Of a stretch of 64,000 nt of DNA, positions 57,040 through 64,000 are shown piece by piece (position 1 is the stretch's first letter; each line of letters begins with the position of its first letter). The DNA comes from Hungatella_A sp034142505. GTDB taxonomy: Bacteria; Bacillota; Clostridia; Lachnospirales; Lachnospiraceae. Below the pieces are notes generated by a model. The model searched no databases. It was given only the letters and a program-made list of their open reading frames with translations, and had not been told where the DNA came from. Where the stretch lies: contig JAWZDV010000087.1 in the NCBI GenBank assembly GCA_034142505.1, positions 3,569 to 67,568 of the forward strand, written 5' to 3'. A program made the position numbers and the translations under genes.

Positions 57040-58992
57040 TTAATACAGCTTCGCCCCCGCCGGAATCCGGTCATCTACCATCAGAAGGTTCAGCCCCTCT
57101 TTCCCGTCTTCCTCGTGAACCGCAGAAATCAGCATCCCGCAGGAATCAATCCCCATCATCTTTCTTGGCGGCAGATTCACAATCGCAATCGCCGTCTTTC
57201 CAATCAGCTCTTCCGGCTCATAATACTCGTGGATTCCGCTTAAAATCGTGCGGTCCGTGCCGCTTCCGTCATCTAAGGTAAACTGCAGAAGCTTCTTGCT
57301 CTTGGGCACGGCGACGCAGTCCTTTACCTTTACCGCCCGGTAATCAGACTTTGCAAAGGTATCGAAATCTACCATCTCCTCAAACAACGGCTCTATCTTC
57401 ACCTTGGAAAAATCAATTTTTTCCTGAATCTTCTCCGCTGTATTTCCTGCTTCGGCAGCAGTCTGGGAAGAAGCCGGATCTGCCTTCTTCGAATCACCGG
57501 AACCGCCCAGTGTCTTCATGGTCGGGAACAGCAGCACGTCGCGGATCGCAGGGCTGTTGGTGAACAGCATCACCAGACGGTCAATGCCGTAGCCAATTCC
57601 ACCGGTCGGCGGCATACCTACTTCAAGCGCATTTAAGAAATCCTCATCCGTGGTATTTGCTTCCTCATCACCAGCCGCCAGAGCCGCTTCCTGTGCCTTG
57701 AAACGTTCTCTCTGGTCAATGGGGTCATTTAACTCGGAATAGGCGTTGCACATCTCTCTCGCATAGATAAACAGCTCAAAACGCTCCACCAGCTCCGGTT
57801 TATCCGGCTTTCTCTTGGTCAGTGGGGATACCTCCACCGGATGATCCATGATGAAAGTCGGCTGAATCAGATGCTCCTCCACAAACTCCTCAAAGAACAG
57901 GTTGATAATATCGCCCCGCACATGTCTCTCTTCGTAGTGAACACCTTTCTCATCCGCCAGCTTCTTCGCTTCCTCCGTCGTCTGAATCTCCTCGAAATCA
58001 ATGCCGGTATACTTCTTGATGGCATCAATCATGGTCAGTCGCTCAAAGGGCTTGCCTAAGTCAATCTCCACCTCCGCATAAGGAATGGTAGTGGTGCCGC
58101 AGACTTCTTTGGCGATATGGCGGAACATATTCTCCGTCAAATCCATCATGCCGTGATAGTCCGTATAAGCCTGATATAATTCCATCAGCGTGAACTCCGG
58201 GTTATGTCTGGTGTCCAGACCTTCATTACGGAACACACGTCCGATCTCGTACACTCTCTCCATGCCGCCGACAATCAGGCGCTTCAAGTAAAGCTCTAAG
58301 GAAATTCTCAGCTTCACGTCCTCATCCAGCGCATTGTAATGGGTCTCAAAAGGTCTTGCAGCCGCGCCGCCTGCATTGGACACCAGCATCGGTGTCTCCA
58401 CCTCCAAAAATCCTTCCCCGTCCAAATATCTCCGGATACAGCTGATAATCTTCGAGCGCATCACGAAGGTATTCTTCACCTCTTCGTTCATAATCAAATC
58501 GGTATATCTCTGACGGTAACGGGTATCCGTGTTGGTCAGCCCGTGATACTTCTCCGGCAGAATCTGAAGGCTCTTGGACAACAGCGTCACGGACGTGGCA
58601 TGGATGGAGATTTCCCCGGTCTTGGTGGTAAATGCAGTTCCCTTCAGTCCCACAAGATCACCGATATCCAATTTCTTAAAGTCCTTGTACTCTTCCTCGC
58701 CGATGCTGTCTCTCGCCACATAGGACTGAATATTGCCCTTTAAATCCTGGATGTTGCAGAAAGACGCCTTGCCCATCACCCGCTTGGACATCATACGTCC
58801 GGCGATGGAAACCTCTTTGCCTTCCCACTCCTCATAATGTTCCTTGATGTCCGCGCTGTGCACAGTCACATCATACTTGGTAATCTGAAACGGGTCCTTG
58901 CCGGCTTCCTGTAACTCGGCCAGCTTCTCCCGGCGTACCTTCAATAAATGATTCAAATCCTCCTGCTGATTCTGGTTCTGGTTCTCTGCCAC
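57040..58992 (-). CDS. lysS: Lysyl-tRNA synthetase with C-terminal tRNA-binding domain
   Basis: A 650-residue class II synthetase starting at a GTG with AAGGAGAG upstream. The OB-fold anticodon domain (KEVSIAGRMMSKRVMGKASFCNIQDLKGNIQSYV) and the catalytic core (GMERVYEIGRVFRNEGLDTRHNPEFTLMELYQAY for motif 2; MPPTGGIGYGIDRLVMLFT for motif 3) fill the first about 500 residues, the normal length. A linker (KKADPASSQTAAEAGN) then leads to an extra about 110-residue domain (SDYRAVKVKDCVAVPKSKKLLQFTLDDGSGTDRTILSGIHEYYEPEELIGKTAIAIVNLPPRKMMGIDSCGMLISA), the MetRS/Trbp111-type tRNA-binding OB fold. Its role is to charge tRNA-Lys; the added domain should raise tRNA affinity. Confidence 0.96.
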   Translation of the reverse strand: MAENQNQNQQEDLNHLLKVRREKLAELQEAGKDPFQITKYDVTVHSADIKEHYEEWEGKEVSIAGRMMSKRVMGKASFCNIQDLKGNIQSYVARDSIGEEEYKDFKKLDIGDLVGLKGTAFTTKTGEISIHATSVTLLSKSLQILPEKYHGLTNTDTRYRQRYTDLIMNEEVKNTFVMRSKIISCIRRYLDGEGFLEVETPMLVSNAGGAAARPFETHYNALDEDVKLRISLELYLKRLIVGGMERVYEIGRVFRNEGLDTRHNPEFTLMELYQAYTDYHGMMDLTENMFRHIAKEVCGTTTIPYAEVEIDLGKPFERLTMIDAIKKYTGIDFEEIQTTEEAKKLADEKGVHYEERHVRGDIINLFFEEFVEEHLIQPTFIMDHPVEVSPLTKRKPDKPELVERFELFIYAREMCNAYSELNDPIDQRERFKAQEAALAAGDEEANTTDEDFLNALEVGMPPTGGIGYGIDRLVMLFTNSPAIRDVLLFPTMKTLGGSGDSKKADPASSQTAAEAGNTAEKIQEKIDFSKVKIEPLFEEMVDFDTFAKSDYRAVKVKDCVAVPKSKKLLQFTLDDGSGTDRTILSGIHEYYEPEELIGKTAIAIVNLPPRKMMGIDSCGMLISAVHEEDGKEGLNLLMVDDRIPAGAKLY

Positions 58993-59020
58993 GGGCTTTC
59001 TCTCCTTTGTCTCTAACGGA

Positions 59021-59503
59021 TTATGATACTCTCTGGATCTCCAGTACCTTGTACTGAATCACTCCAACCTGTGTCTCAACGTCAACAACATCGCCGATCT
59101 TTTTGCCAATCAGGGCCTTGCCTACCGGCGATTCGTTGGAAATCTTGTTCTGAAGGCTGTTGGCCTCGGTGGAACCCACGATCTTGAATTCCATCTCCTC
59201 GTCAAAATCGATCTCGTAAACCTTCACCTTACAGCCTACGTTGATCTTGTCAAGGTCAATCTCATCTTCCACCACAACCTCAGCATTCTTAAGCAGCTTC
59301 TCAAGCTCTTCAATCCGAAGCTCAATGTCTCTCTGCTCGTCTTTGGCTGCATCGTACTCGGCATTCTCGGATAAATCGCCCTGCTCTCTGGCCTCTTTGA
59401 TCTTCTGGGCTACTTCTTTCCGTTTTACCACCTTCAAATTCTGAAGTTCGTCCTCGTACTGTTTCAATCCGGCATATGTTAATATGTTTTTCTTCTCCGC
59501 CAT
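59021..59503 (-). CDS. greA: Transcription elongation factor GreA
   Basis: A 160-residue factor. The start MAEKKNILTYAGLKQYEDEL at 59501-59503 is preferred since GGAAGG lies 9 bases upstream. The N-terminal coiled coil (KRKEVAQKIKEAREQGDLSENAEYDAAKDEQRDIELRIEELEKLL) carries the conserved acidic tip (DLSENAEYDAA). The C-terminal FKBP-like domain is ISNESPVGKALIGKKIGDVVDV. It stimulates RNA cleavage in paused polymerase. It lies 28 bp before lysS, a common order with dusB upstream. Confidence 0.96.
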   Translation of the reverse strand: MAEKKNILTYAGLKQYEDELQNLKVVKRKEVAQKIKEAREQGDLSENAEYDAAKDEQRDIELRIEELEKLLKNAEVVVEDEIDLDKINVGCKVKVYEIDFDEEMEFKIVGSTEANSLQNKISNESPVGKALIGKKIGDVVDVETQVGVIQYKVLEIQRVS

Positions 59504-59624
59504 GTTCATCTACCTTCCTTTACCCATTCTATTTTCTTTTTTACTGATCCCTGACTGCTGTCACATTCAAGGTATTATATCTTAAGAAACCAATAATGTC
59601 AAGAAACTATGTTCCCTATGTTTC

Positions 59625-60584
59625 CTATATTTTATGCAGGATCAACCGTTTAAAATCCTCATAAGTTTCGACCTGGTTCACTTCATTTCGCAGGGCCGAT
59701 GAGTGGGGCAGTCCGACGGTGTACCACGCCACATGTTTGCGCATCTCCCGAATCCCCATATACTCACCCTTATATTTCACCTGAAGCTCCCCATGCCGCA
59801 GAAGCATTTCCCGGATTTCCTCTCTGCCCGGCCTGGGAAGCAGTTCTCCGGTATCCAGATAATGGTTGATCTCCCGGAAGATCCATGGATTCCCCTTGGC
59901 TCCTCTGGCAATCATCAGCCCATCGCATCCGGTTTCCTCAAGCATCCGTCCGGCATCCTGCGGCGTGAAAATGTCTCCGTTTCCAATCACCGGAATCTTC
60001 ACCGCCTCCTTCACCTGCCGGATGATCTCCCAGTCCGCCTTCCCGGAGTAATACTGCTCTCTGGTTCTCCCGTGGACAGCCACCGCCGCCACGCCGCAGT
60101 TCTCGGCAATCTTCGCGATCTCCACCGCATTGATGCAGGTTTCGTCAAACCCCCGCCGGAATTTGACGGTTACCGGCTTCTTCACCGCCTTCACCATAGC
60201 CGTCAGAATCTCCTCCACCAGCTTGGGATTCTTCATGAGCGCCGAGCCTTCCCCGTTATTCACCACCTTGGGAACCGGACAGCCCATGTTGATATCAATG
60301 ATATCGTAAGGCCCTTCCTCAATCTTTTTGGCCATCTCACTCATAATCACCGGGTCGGAGCCAAACAGCTGCACCGCAATGGGACGCTCCTCCTCCCGGA
60401 CCTCCAAAAGCGGCCCTGTATTCTTGTTCTTATAATATATCGCTTTGGCGCTGACCATCTCCGTGCACATCAGCCCGCAGCCCTGCTCCTTGCAGAGCAG
60501 ACGAAACGGCAGGTCGGTCACTCCCGCCATTGGCGCCAGGATCAGGTTGTTGTCCAGCGACACATTTCCAATGGTTAATCTCAT
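59625..60584 (-). CDS. dusB: tRNA-dihydrouridine synthase
   Basis: A 319-residue FMN-dependent Dus enzyme from MRLTIGNVSLDNNLILAPMAGVTDLPFRLL; the ATG is one codon after a TTG. Family motifs are EMVSAKAIYY, QLFGSDP, DINMGCPVPKVVNNGEGSALMKNP (catalytic Cys in GCPVPK), VKFRRGFD, AVHGRTREQYYSGKADW, VIGNGDIFTPQDAGRMLEETGCDGLMIARGAKGNPWIFREI. It reduces uridine in tRNA. It directly follows a small DUF6145-like gene, and greA and lysS come next. Confidence 0.94.
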   Translation of the reverse strand: MRLTIGNVSLDNNLILAPMAGVTDLPFRLLCKEQGCGLMCTEMVSAKAIYYKNKNTGPLLEVREEERPIAVQLFGSDPVIMSEMAKKIEEGPYDIIDINMGCPVPKVVNNGEGSALMKNPKLVEEILTAMVKAVKKPVTVKFRRGFDETCINAVEIAKIAENCGVAAVAVHGRTREQYYSGKADWEIIRQVKEAVKIPVIGNGDIFTPQDAGRMLEETGCDGLMIARGAKGNPWIFREINHYLDTGELLPRPGREEIREMLLRHGELQVKYKGEYMGIREMRKHVAWYTVGLPHSSALRNEVNQVETYEDFKRLILHKI

Positions 60585-60587
60585 CAA

Positions 60588-60923
60588 TCACTCTTCCTCT
60601 AGTTCCTGTCCCAGGAAAAACACCCGGTAATACAGTTCCAGCGCCTCCAAAAGTTCCCGCTTCTCCAGCTGGTACTGCTTGATCTTCAATACACTTCCGA
60701 TCTCGTCAAACAGGTAGTCCTCCTCCGGGGCCGTCACCTGGAATTCCAAGTTTCCGTCCCCGTCAAACTCCATGGTCAGCACGCCGCCCACATCTTCCGT
60801 GTAGAGCACGCACATCACCTGAAGTTCCTCTTTGATCCCTTCCGGCAGTCCCCGAAACTCTTCATTAAAATAATACTTCTGTTCATAGGAACTGGCGCCG
60901 CACAGCACTTTCTTCTCTTCCAA
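60588..60923 (-). CDS. Small protein of the DUF6145 type
   Basis: A protein of about 111 residues before dusB. Part of it reads CGASSYEQKYYFNEEFRGLPEGIKEELQVMCVLYTEDVGGVLTMEFDGDGNLEFQVTAPEEDYLFDEIGSVLKIKQYQLEKRELLEALELYYRVFF. It has an acidic beta-rich middle and helical ends, with no membrane segment. The start is uncertain: TTG at 60921-60923 has AAAGGAG 6 bases upstream, and the frame can be extended to a TTG at 60947. It abuts dusB and is probably co-expressed. I recall the pattern as DUF6145 but have not verified it. Confidence 0.7.
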   Translation of the reverse strand: MEEKKVLCGASSYEQKYYFNEEFRGLPEGIKEELQVMCVLYTEDVGGVLTMEFDGDGNLEFQVTAPEEDYLFDEIGSVLKIKQYQLEKRELLEALELYYRVFFLGQELEEE

Positions 60924-60946
60924 ATTCTGCTCCTTTAATACCTCCA

Positions 60947-61024
60947 AAGAGGGGCTGTGTCTCCAGCCCCTCTTCGTCCGTTATCCTGTTAACCGTATAT
61001 TCCCCCTCATCACTGAGGGGGAAT
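60947..61024 (-). terminator. Two hairpins between pfkA and the DUF6145-like gene
   Basis: The stem nearest pfkA has arms ATTCCCCCTCA and TGAGGGGGAAT (60999-61024, loop TCAC). The second has arms AAGAGGGGCTG and CAGCCCCTCTT (60947-60974). The second is followed by only TTT before the Shine-Dalgarno GGAGG, so termination is likely partial, and the stems could also stabilise mRNA ends. Confidence 0.55.
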
Positions 61025-61035
61025 CCGTCATGTCA

Positions 61036-62010
61036 TTACCGTGTTAAAATCTTACTGATTGTATACTGGTCCTCCGGAATATCCTTGTGCATTGCCAAAG
61101 CTTCCTGGATATCAAAGTCCACATACTCGCCGCCCTTGTAAGCCACCACCCGGTTGCTCTGACCGGACGCTAACAGTTCCACTGCCTTGGCTCCCATGAT
61201 GGAAGCATACACACGGTCCTTGCAGGTCGGTGTGCCGCCACGCTGCATGTGTCCCAAAATCGTTGCTCTCGTCTCAATGCCGGTAGCCGCCTCAATCCGT
61301 CTCGCCATGGAGGTGGAATGTCCGATCCCCTCCGCATTGATGATAATGTTGTGCTTCTTGCCATACTTCCGGTTCTGGATAATGTGGTCGATCAGCCGCT
61401 GCTCATCCCCGTCATACCGCTCCGGCAGCAGAATGTCCTCCGCCCCGTTGGCAATCCCGCACCACAGCGCCAGGTAACCTGCATTTCTGCCCATAACCTC
61501 GATGATACTGCACCGCTCATGGGAGGTGGAGGTATCCCGCACCTTGTCGATGGCTTCCATGGCCGTATTCACCGCCGTGTCAAACCCGATGGTGTAATCC
61601 GTACAGGCGATATCAAGGTCAATGGTTCCCGGAAGTCCGATGGTGTTGATCCCCAGGGCCGACAGCTTTCCGGCTCCACGGAAAGATCCGTCACCGCCGA
61701 TGACAACCAGACCGTCTATTCCATGTTTCTTACAAATCTCTGCACCTTTCTTCTGCCCTTCCGCAGTGGTGAATTCGGTACATCTGGCCGTATAAAGGAT
61801 GGTTCCTCCGCGGTGGATGATATCGGAAACACTGGTGCCCTGCATATCCACAATCTCTTCCTGCAGAAGCCCTGCATAACCTCTCATGATTCCCTTTACA
61901 GAAAGCCCCTTTGCGATACCGGTTCTCACCACTGCACGGATTGCAGCGTTCATACCGGGGGCATCACCACCACTTGTCAAAACACCAATTGTCTTTACTG
62001 TCTTAGCCAT
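61036..62010 (-). CDS. pfkA: ATP-dependent 6-phosphofructokinase
   Basis: A 324-residue PfkA of the bacterial ATP-dependent type. The N terminus is IGVLTSGGDAPGMNAAIRAVVR, with GYAGLLQEEIVDM, the ATP site VVIGGDGSFRGAGKLS, and the catalytic PGTIDLDIACTDYTIGFDTAVNT (Asp in TIDLD). GRNAGYLALWCGIANGAE and TILGHMQRGGTPTCKDRV complete the family. It commits fructose-6-phosphate to glycolysis. The start has AGGAGG 7 bases upstream. It follows dnaE by 70 bp, a frequent arrangement in clostridia. Confidence 0.96.
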   Translation of the reverse strand: MAKTVKTIGVLTSGGDAPGMNAAIRAVVRTGIAKGLSVKGIMRGYAGLLQEEIVDMQGTSVSDIIHRGGTILYTARCTEFTTAEGQKKGAEICKKHGIDGLVVIGGDGSFRGAGKLSALGINTIGLPGTIDLDIACTDYTIGFDTAVNTAMEAIDKVRDTSTSHERCSIIEVMGRNAGYLALWCGIANGAEDILLPERYDGDEQRLIDHIIQNRKYGKKHNIIINAEGIGHSTSMARRIEAATGIETRATILGHMQRGGTPTCKDRVYASIMGAKAVELLASGQSNRVVAYKGGEYVDFDIQEALAMHKDIPEDQYTISKILTR

Positions 62011-62080
62011 TCTTTCTTACCTCCTATGATTGTAAGAACTAACTTTATTTTTCATTATTTTTTCTCATACAATGCCTATT

Positions 62081-64000
62081 CTAATTCATTTTCCGTATCT
62101 TTTCAATAGTTTTTTCTACAACCTTGACATTTTTTTCACCAACTATTTCGGAGAGAGCCGAAACCAGTTCCGGGCTGCTCATCACATTCCAGTTGGCCGG
62201 CAGCACTTTCTTCGCCTTTTCCTTTGCCAGATAAATGACAACGCTGTCGGACCCCTCCGACTCTTTCAGGCAGTCCATGACCCGGCCTTCCAAGGCTCCG
62301 TAGGCTTCCTTGTCCTCAAACTGAAGCCACACCTGCCTTGGCAGCTTTTCAAAGGGCACAATCCGCTCGCAGATCACCTTTCCCACCGGATCGTCCCCGA
62401 TGGACGCGCGGCCCTGAACGAACACTTTGGCATCCTGAATCAGCTGGTCTTTGTATTTCTCATAGTCTCTCGGGAATACTAATACCTCCACCGATCCGAC
62501 TAAATCCTCCACCGTCACAAACGCCATCATTTTGTTAGTCTTGGTAGTTTTCACGTTTTTGCCGGTTATCATACCTCCAATGGTCACATAGGAACCATCT
62601 TCCACTTTTGCGCTCTCGGTCTCCTCGTCCACGATGAAATCCGTAGCCATGGCCGTGATGTTGGCCCGCCAGCTGGATTCATAGGCTTCCATGGGATGAC
62701 CGCTTATGTAAACGCCAAGAATTTCTTTTTCAAACGCCAGCAGATCCTCTTTTGCAAATTCTTCCACATCGGGCAGAGTGATCTGGAAGCTCTCCTTATC
62801 CTCCTCGCCCGCAAAATCAAACAGGCTCATCTGGCCTTCCATGCCGGACTTCCGCTCTTTGTTCTTCTGATCCAGAATATCCGGAGCGATTAAAAGCTTC
62901 TGTCTCCGGTTTCCCGGAAGGGAATCCAGCGCCCCGCCTTTGATAAAGTTCTCCAGGGTCCGCTTATTCACCTCTTTGTTGCTGAGCCGCCCCACAAAAT
63001 CCTCCATGGACACGTAGGGACCGCCTGCCTCCCGCTCCGCAATAATCACGTCCACCACGGATTTACCCACACTCTTGATCGCGGACAAGCCGTAACGGAT
63101 AGAATCACCGGACACGGAAAAACCGCCCTCCCCTTCGTTGATATCCGGGGATAAGATCTCAATCCCCATCTGCCGGCAGGTCAGTATGTATTCCGACACC
63201 TTGGTGATATTGTCCATGACGGAAGTCATAATCGCCGCCATAAACTCCTTCGGGTAGTAATATTTTAAGTAAGCCGTCTGGTAGGAGACCACCGCGTAGC
63301 AGGCCGCATGGGACTTGTTGAACGCGTACTTGGCAAAATCGATCATCTCGTCGAAAATCAAATTGGCGGTCTTCTCGTCAATGCCGTTGTTGATACACCC
63401 CTTGACGCCCTCCTCCACATTTCCATAGACAAAATTCTGCCGCTCCTTCTCCATGACGGAGGCCTTCTTTTTGGACATGGCGCGCCGCACCATATCGCTC
63501 CGGCCCAGCGTATACCCCGCCAGATCCCGCACGATCTGCATAACCTGCTCCTGATAGACGATACAGCCGTAGGTGGGGCTTAAGATCGGCTCTAACTGCG
63601 GACACTCATAGGTGATGGCTCCCTTTTCATTTTTCCCCTTCAAATACCGGGGAATAAAATCCATGGGACCCGGGCGGTAGAGGGAAATGCCGGCGATAAT
63701 GTCCTCCAAATTCTCCGGCTTCAACTCCTTCATAAAGGACTTCATACCCGAACTCTCCAGCTGGAACACGCCGTCATTTTTCCCGGTTCCCAGAGCCTCC
63801 AGCACGCCCTTGTCATTGTAATCAATGTTGTGCATATCCAGGTTAAATCCCTGGGTTCTCTTCACCTCTCTCACGGCATTCTGGATCACCGTCAGGGTGC
63901 GAAGCCCCAGGAAATCCATCTTTAACAGCCCCAGTTCCTCCAGCGTTGTCATGGTAAACTGGGTGGTGATGGTGCCGTCCGCCGCCTTGGAAAGCGGCAC
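62081..64000 (-). CDS. dnaE: DNA polymerase III alpha subunit, C-terminal part (cut by window edge)
   Basis: The last about 640 residues of a DnaE1-type replicative polymerase, open at the right edge. It covers the palm/fingers end (KMDFLGLRTLTVIQNAVREV, GVFQLESSGMKSFMKELKPENLEDIIAGISLYRPGPMDFIPRYL), the YGCIVYQEQVMQIVRDLAGYTLGRSDMVRRAMSKKK block, the HhH and clamp region with the beta-clamp motif QMSLFDF, and the C-terminal OB fold (VTIGGMITGKNVKTTKTNKMMAFVTVEDLVGSVEVLVFPRDYEKY). The 5' part lies outside the window. Confidence 0.96.
   Translation of the reverse strand: MPLSKAADGTITTQFTMTTLEELGLLKMDFLGLRTLTVIQNAVREVKRTQGFNLDMHNIDYNDKGVLEALGTGKNDGVFQLESSGMKSFMKELKPENLEDIIAGISLYRPGPMDFIPRYLKGKNEKGAITYECPQLEPILSPTYGCIVYQEQVMQIVRDLAGYTLGRSDMVRRAMSKKKASVMEKERQNFVYGNVEEGVKGCINNGIDEKTANLIFDEMIDFAKYAFNKSHAACYAVVSYQTAYLKYYYPKEFMAAIMTSVMDNITKVSEYILTCRQMGIEILSPDINEGEGGFSVSGDSIRYGLSAIKSVGKSVVDVIIAEREAGGPYVSMEDFVGRLSNKEVNKRTLENFIKGGALDSLPGNRRQKLLIAPDILDQKNKERKSGMEGQMSLFDFAGEEDKESFQITLPDVEEFAKEDLLAFEKEILGVYISGHPMEAYESSWRANITAMATDFIVDEETESAKVEDGSYVTIGGMITGKNVKTTKTNKMMAFVTVEDLVGSVEVLVFPRDYEKYKDQLIQDAKVFVQGRASIGDDPVGKVICERIVPFEKLPRQVWLQFEDKEAYGALEGRVMDCLKESEGSDSVVIYLAKEKAKKVLPANWNVMSSPELVSALSEIVGEKNVKVVEKTIEKIRKMN

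Overview
The window reads as a chromosome segment of a spore-forming, anaerobic Clostridia, most likely a Lachnospiraceae member of the Enterocloster/Hungatella/Lachnoclostridium type. This is inferred from moderately high G+C with AT-rich intergenic regions, a complete spoIIA-sigF/spoVA block, several gene families typical of that family (DUF4364, DUF5716/DUF5717-like, DUF6472-like, DUF6145-like), a valine T-box, PTS enzymes and the lysS-greA-dusB and dnaE-pfkA arrangements. No rRNA, tRNA, CRISPR array, integrase or transposase was seen. Nearly all genes lie on the minus strand, so operons are read from high to low coordinates.

Layout. 1-6.4 kb: a sugar cluster (fucose-isomerase-like enzyme, split transketolase, FGGY kinase, start of a GH78 alpha-L-rhamnosidase) divergent from a LacI regulator. 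Its logic of isomerise, phosphorylate, transketolate resembles D-apiose degradation. 7.0-14.1 kb: the sporulation block spoIIAA-spoIIAB-sigF, then a sigma-G-type promoter, a 55-residue membrane protein and spoVAA-AB-AC-AD-AE. Between spoVAC and spoVAD sits a 2.1-kb segment with an AAA-ATPase/PD-(D/E)XK gene, its own terminator, and flanking 31-bp direct repeats, one of which is part of spoVAC. 14.2-20.7 kb: a TPR membrane protein, a 45-residue protein, folC, valS and a DUF6472-like gene behind a T-box with a GUA specifier. 20.8-26.5 kb: a three-gene operon of unknown function (TPR protein, Hsp70-like protein with degenerate nucleotide loops, 1189-residue repeat protein).

26.7-39.4 kb: DUF4364 and a small membrane protein on the plus strand; then a GH25 lysozyme, an AI-2E-type membrane protein, two aminotransferases, an oligosaccharide polymerase, ptsH-ptsI, and the c-di-AMP operon (two membrane proteins, cdaA, cdaR). 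39.4-45.6 kb: a MarR-controlled MacB-like efflux system and a divergent FUSC-type exporter. 45.6-50.0 kb: an amino-acid ABC importer, a DUF362 protein and an AEC transporter. 50.0-56.9 kb: a fructosamine (Amadori product) operon with FrlD-like kinase, FadR-type regulator, FrlB-like deglycase, sugar ABC transporter and a 2-hydroxyacid dehydrogenase. An identical 11-bp palindrome lies before both the kinase and the deglycase. 57.0-64.0 kb: housekeeping genes lysS (with a fused C-terminal tRNA-binding domain), greA, dusB, a DUF6145-like gene, pfkA and the 3' part of dnaE, which runs off the window.

Starts were moved from the longest ORF to an internal codon wherever a Shine-Dalgarno sequence decided it. 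Family names come from recognition of sequence motifs, not from a database search.
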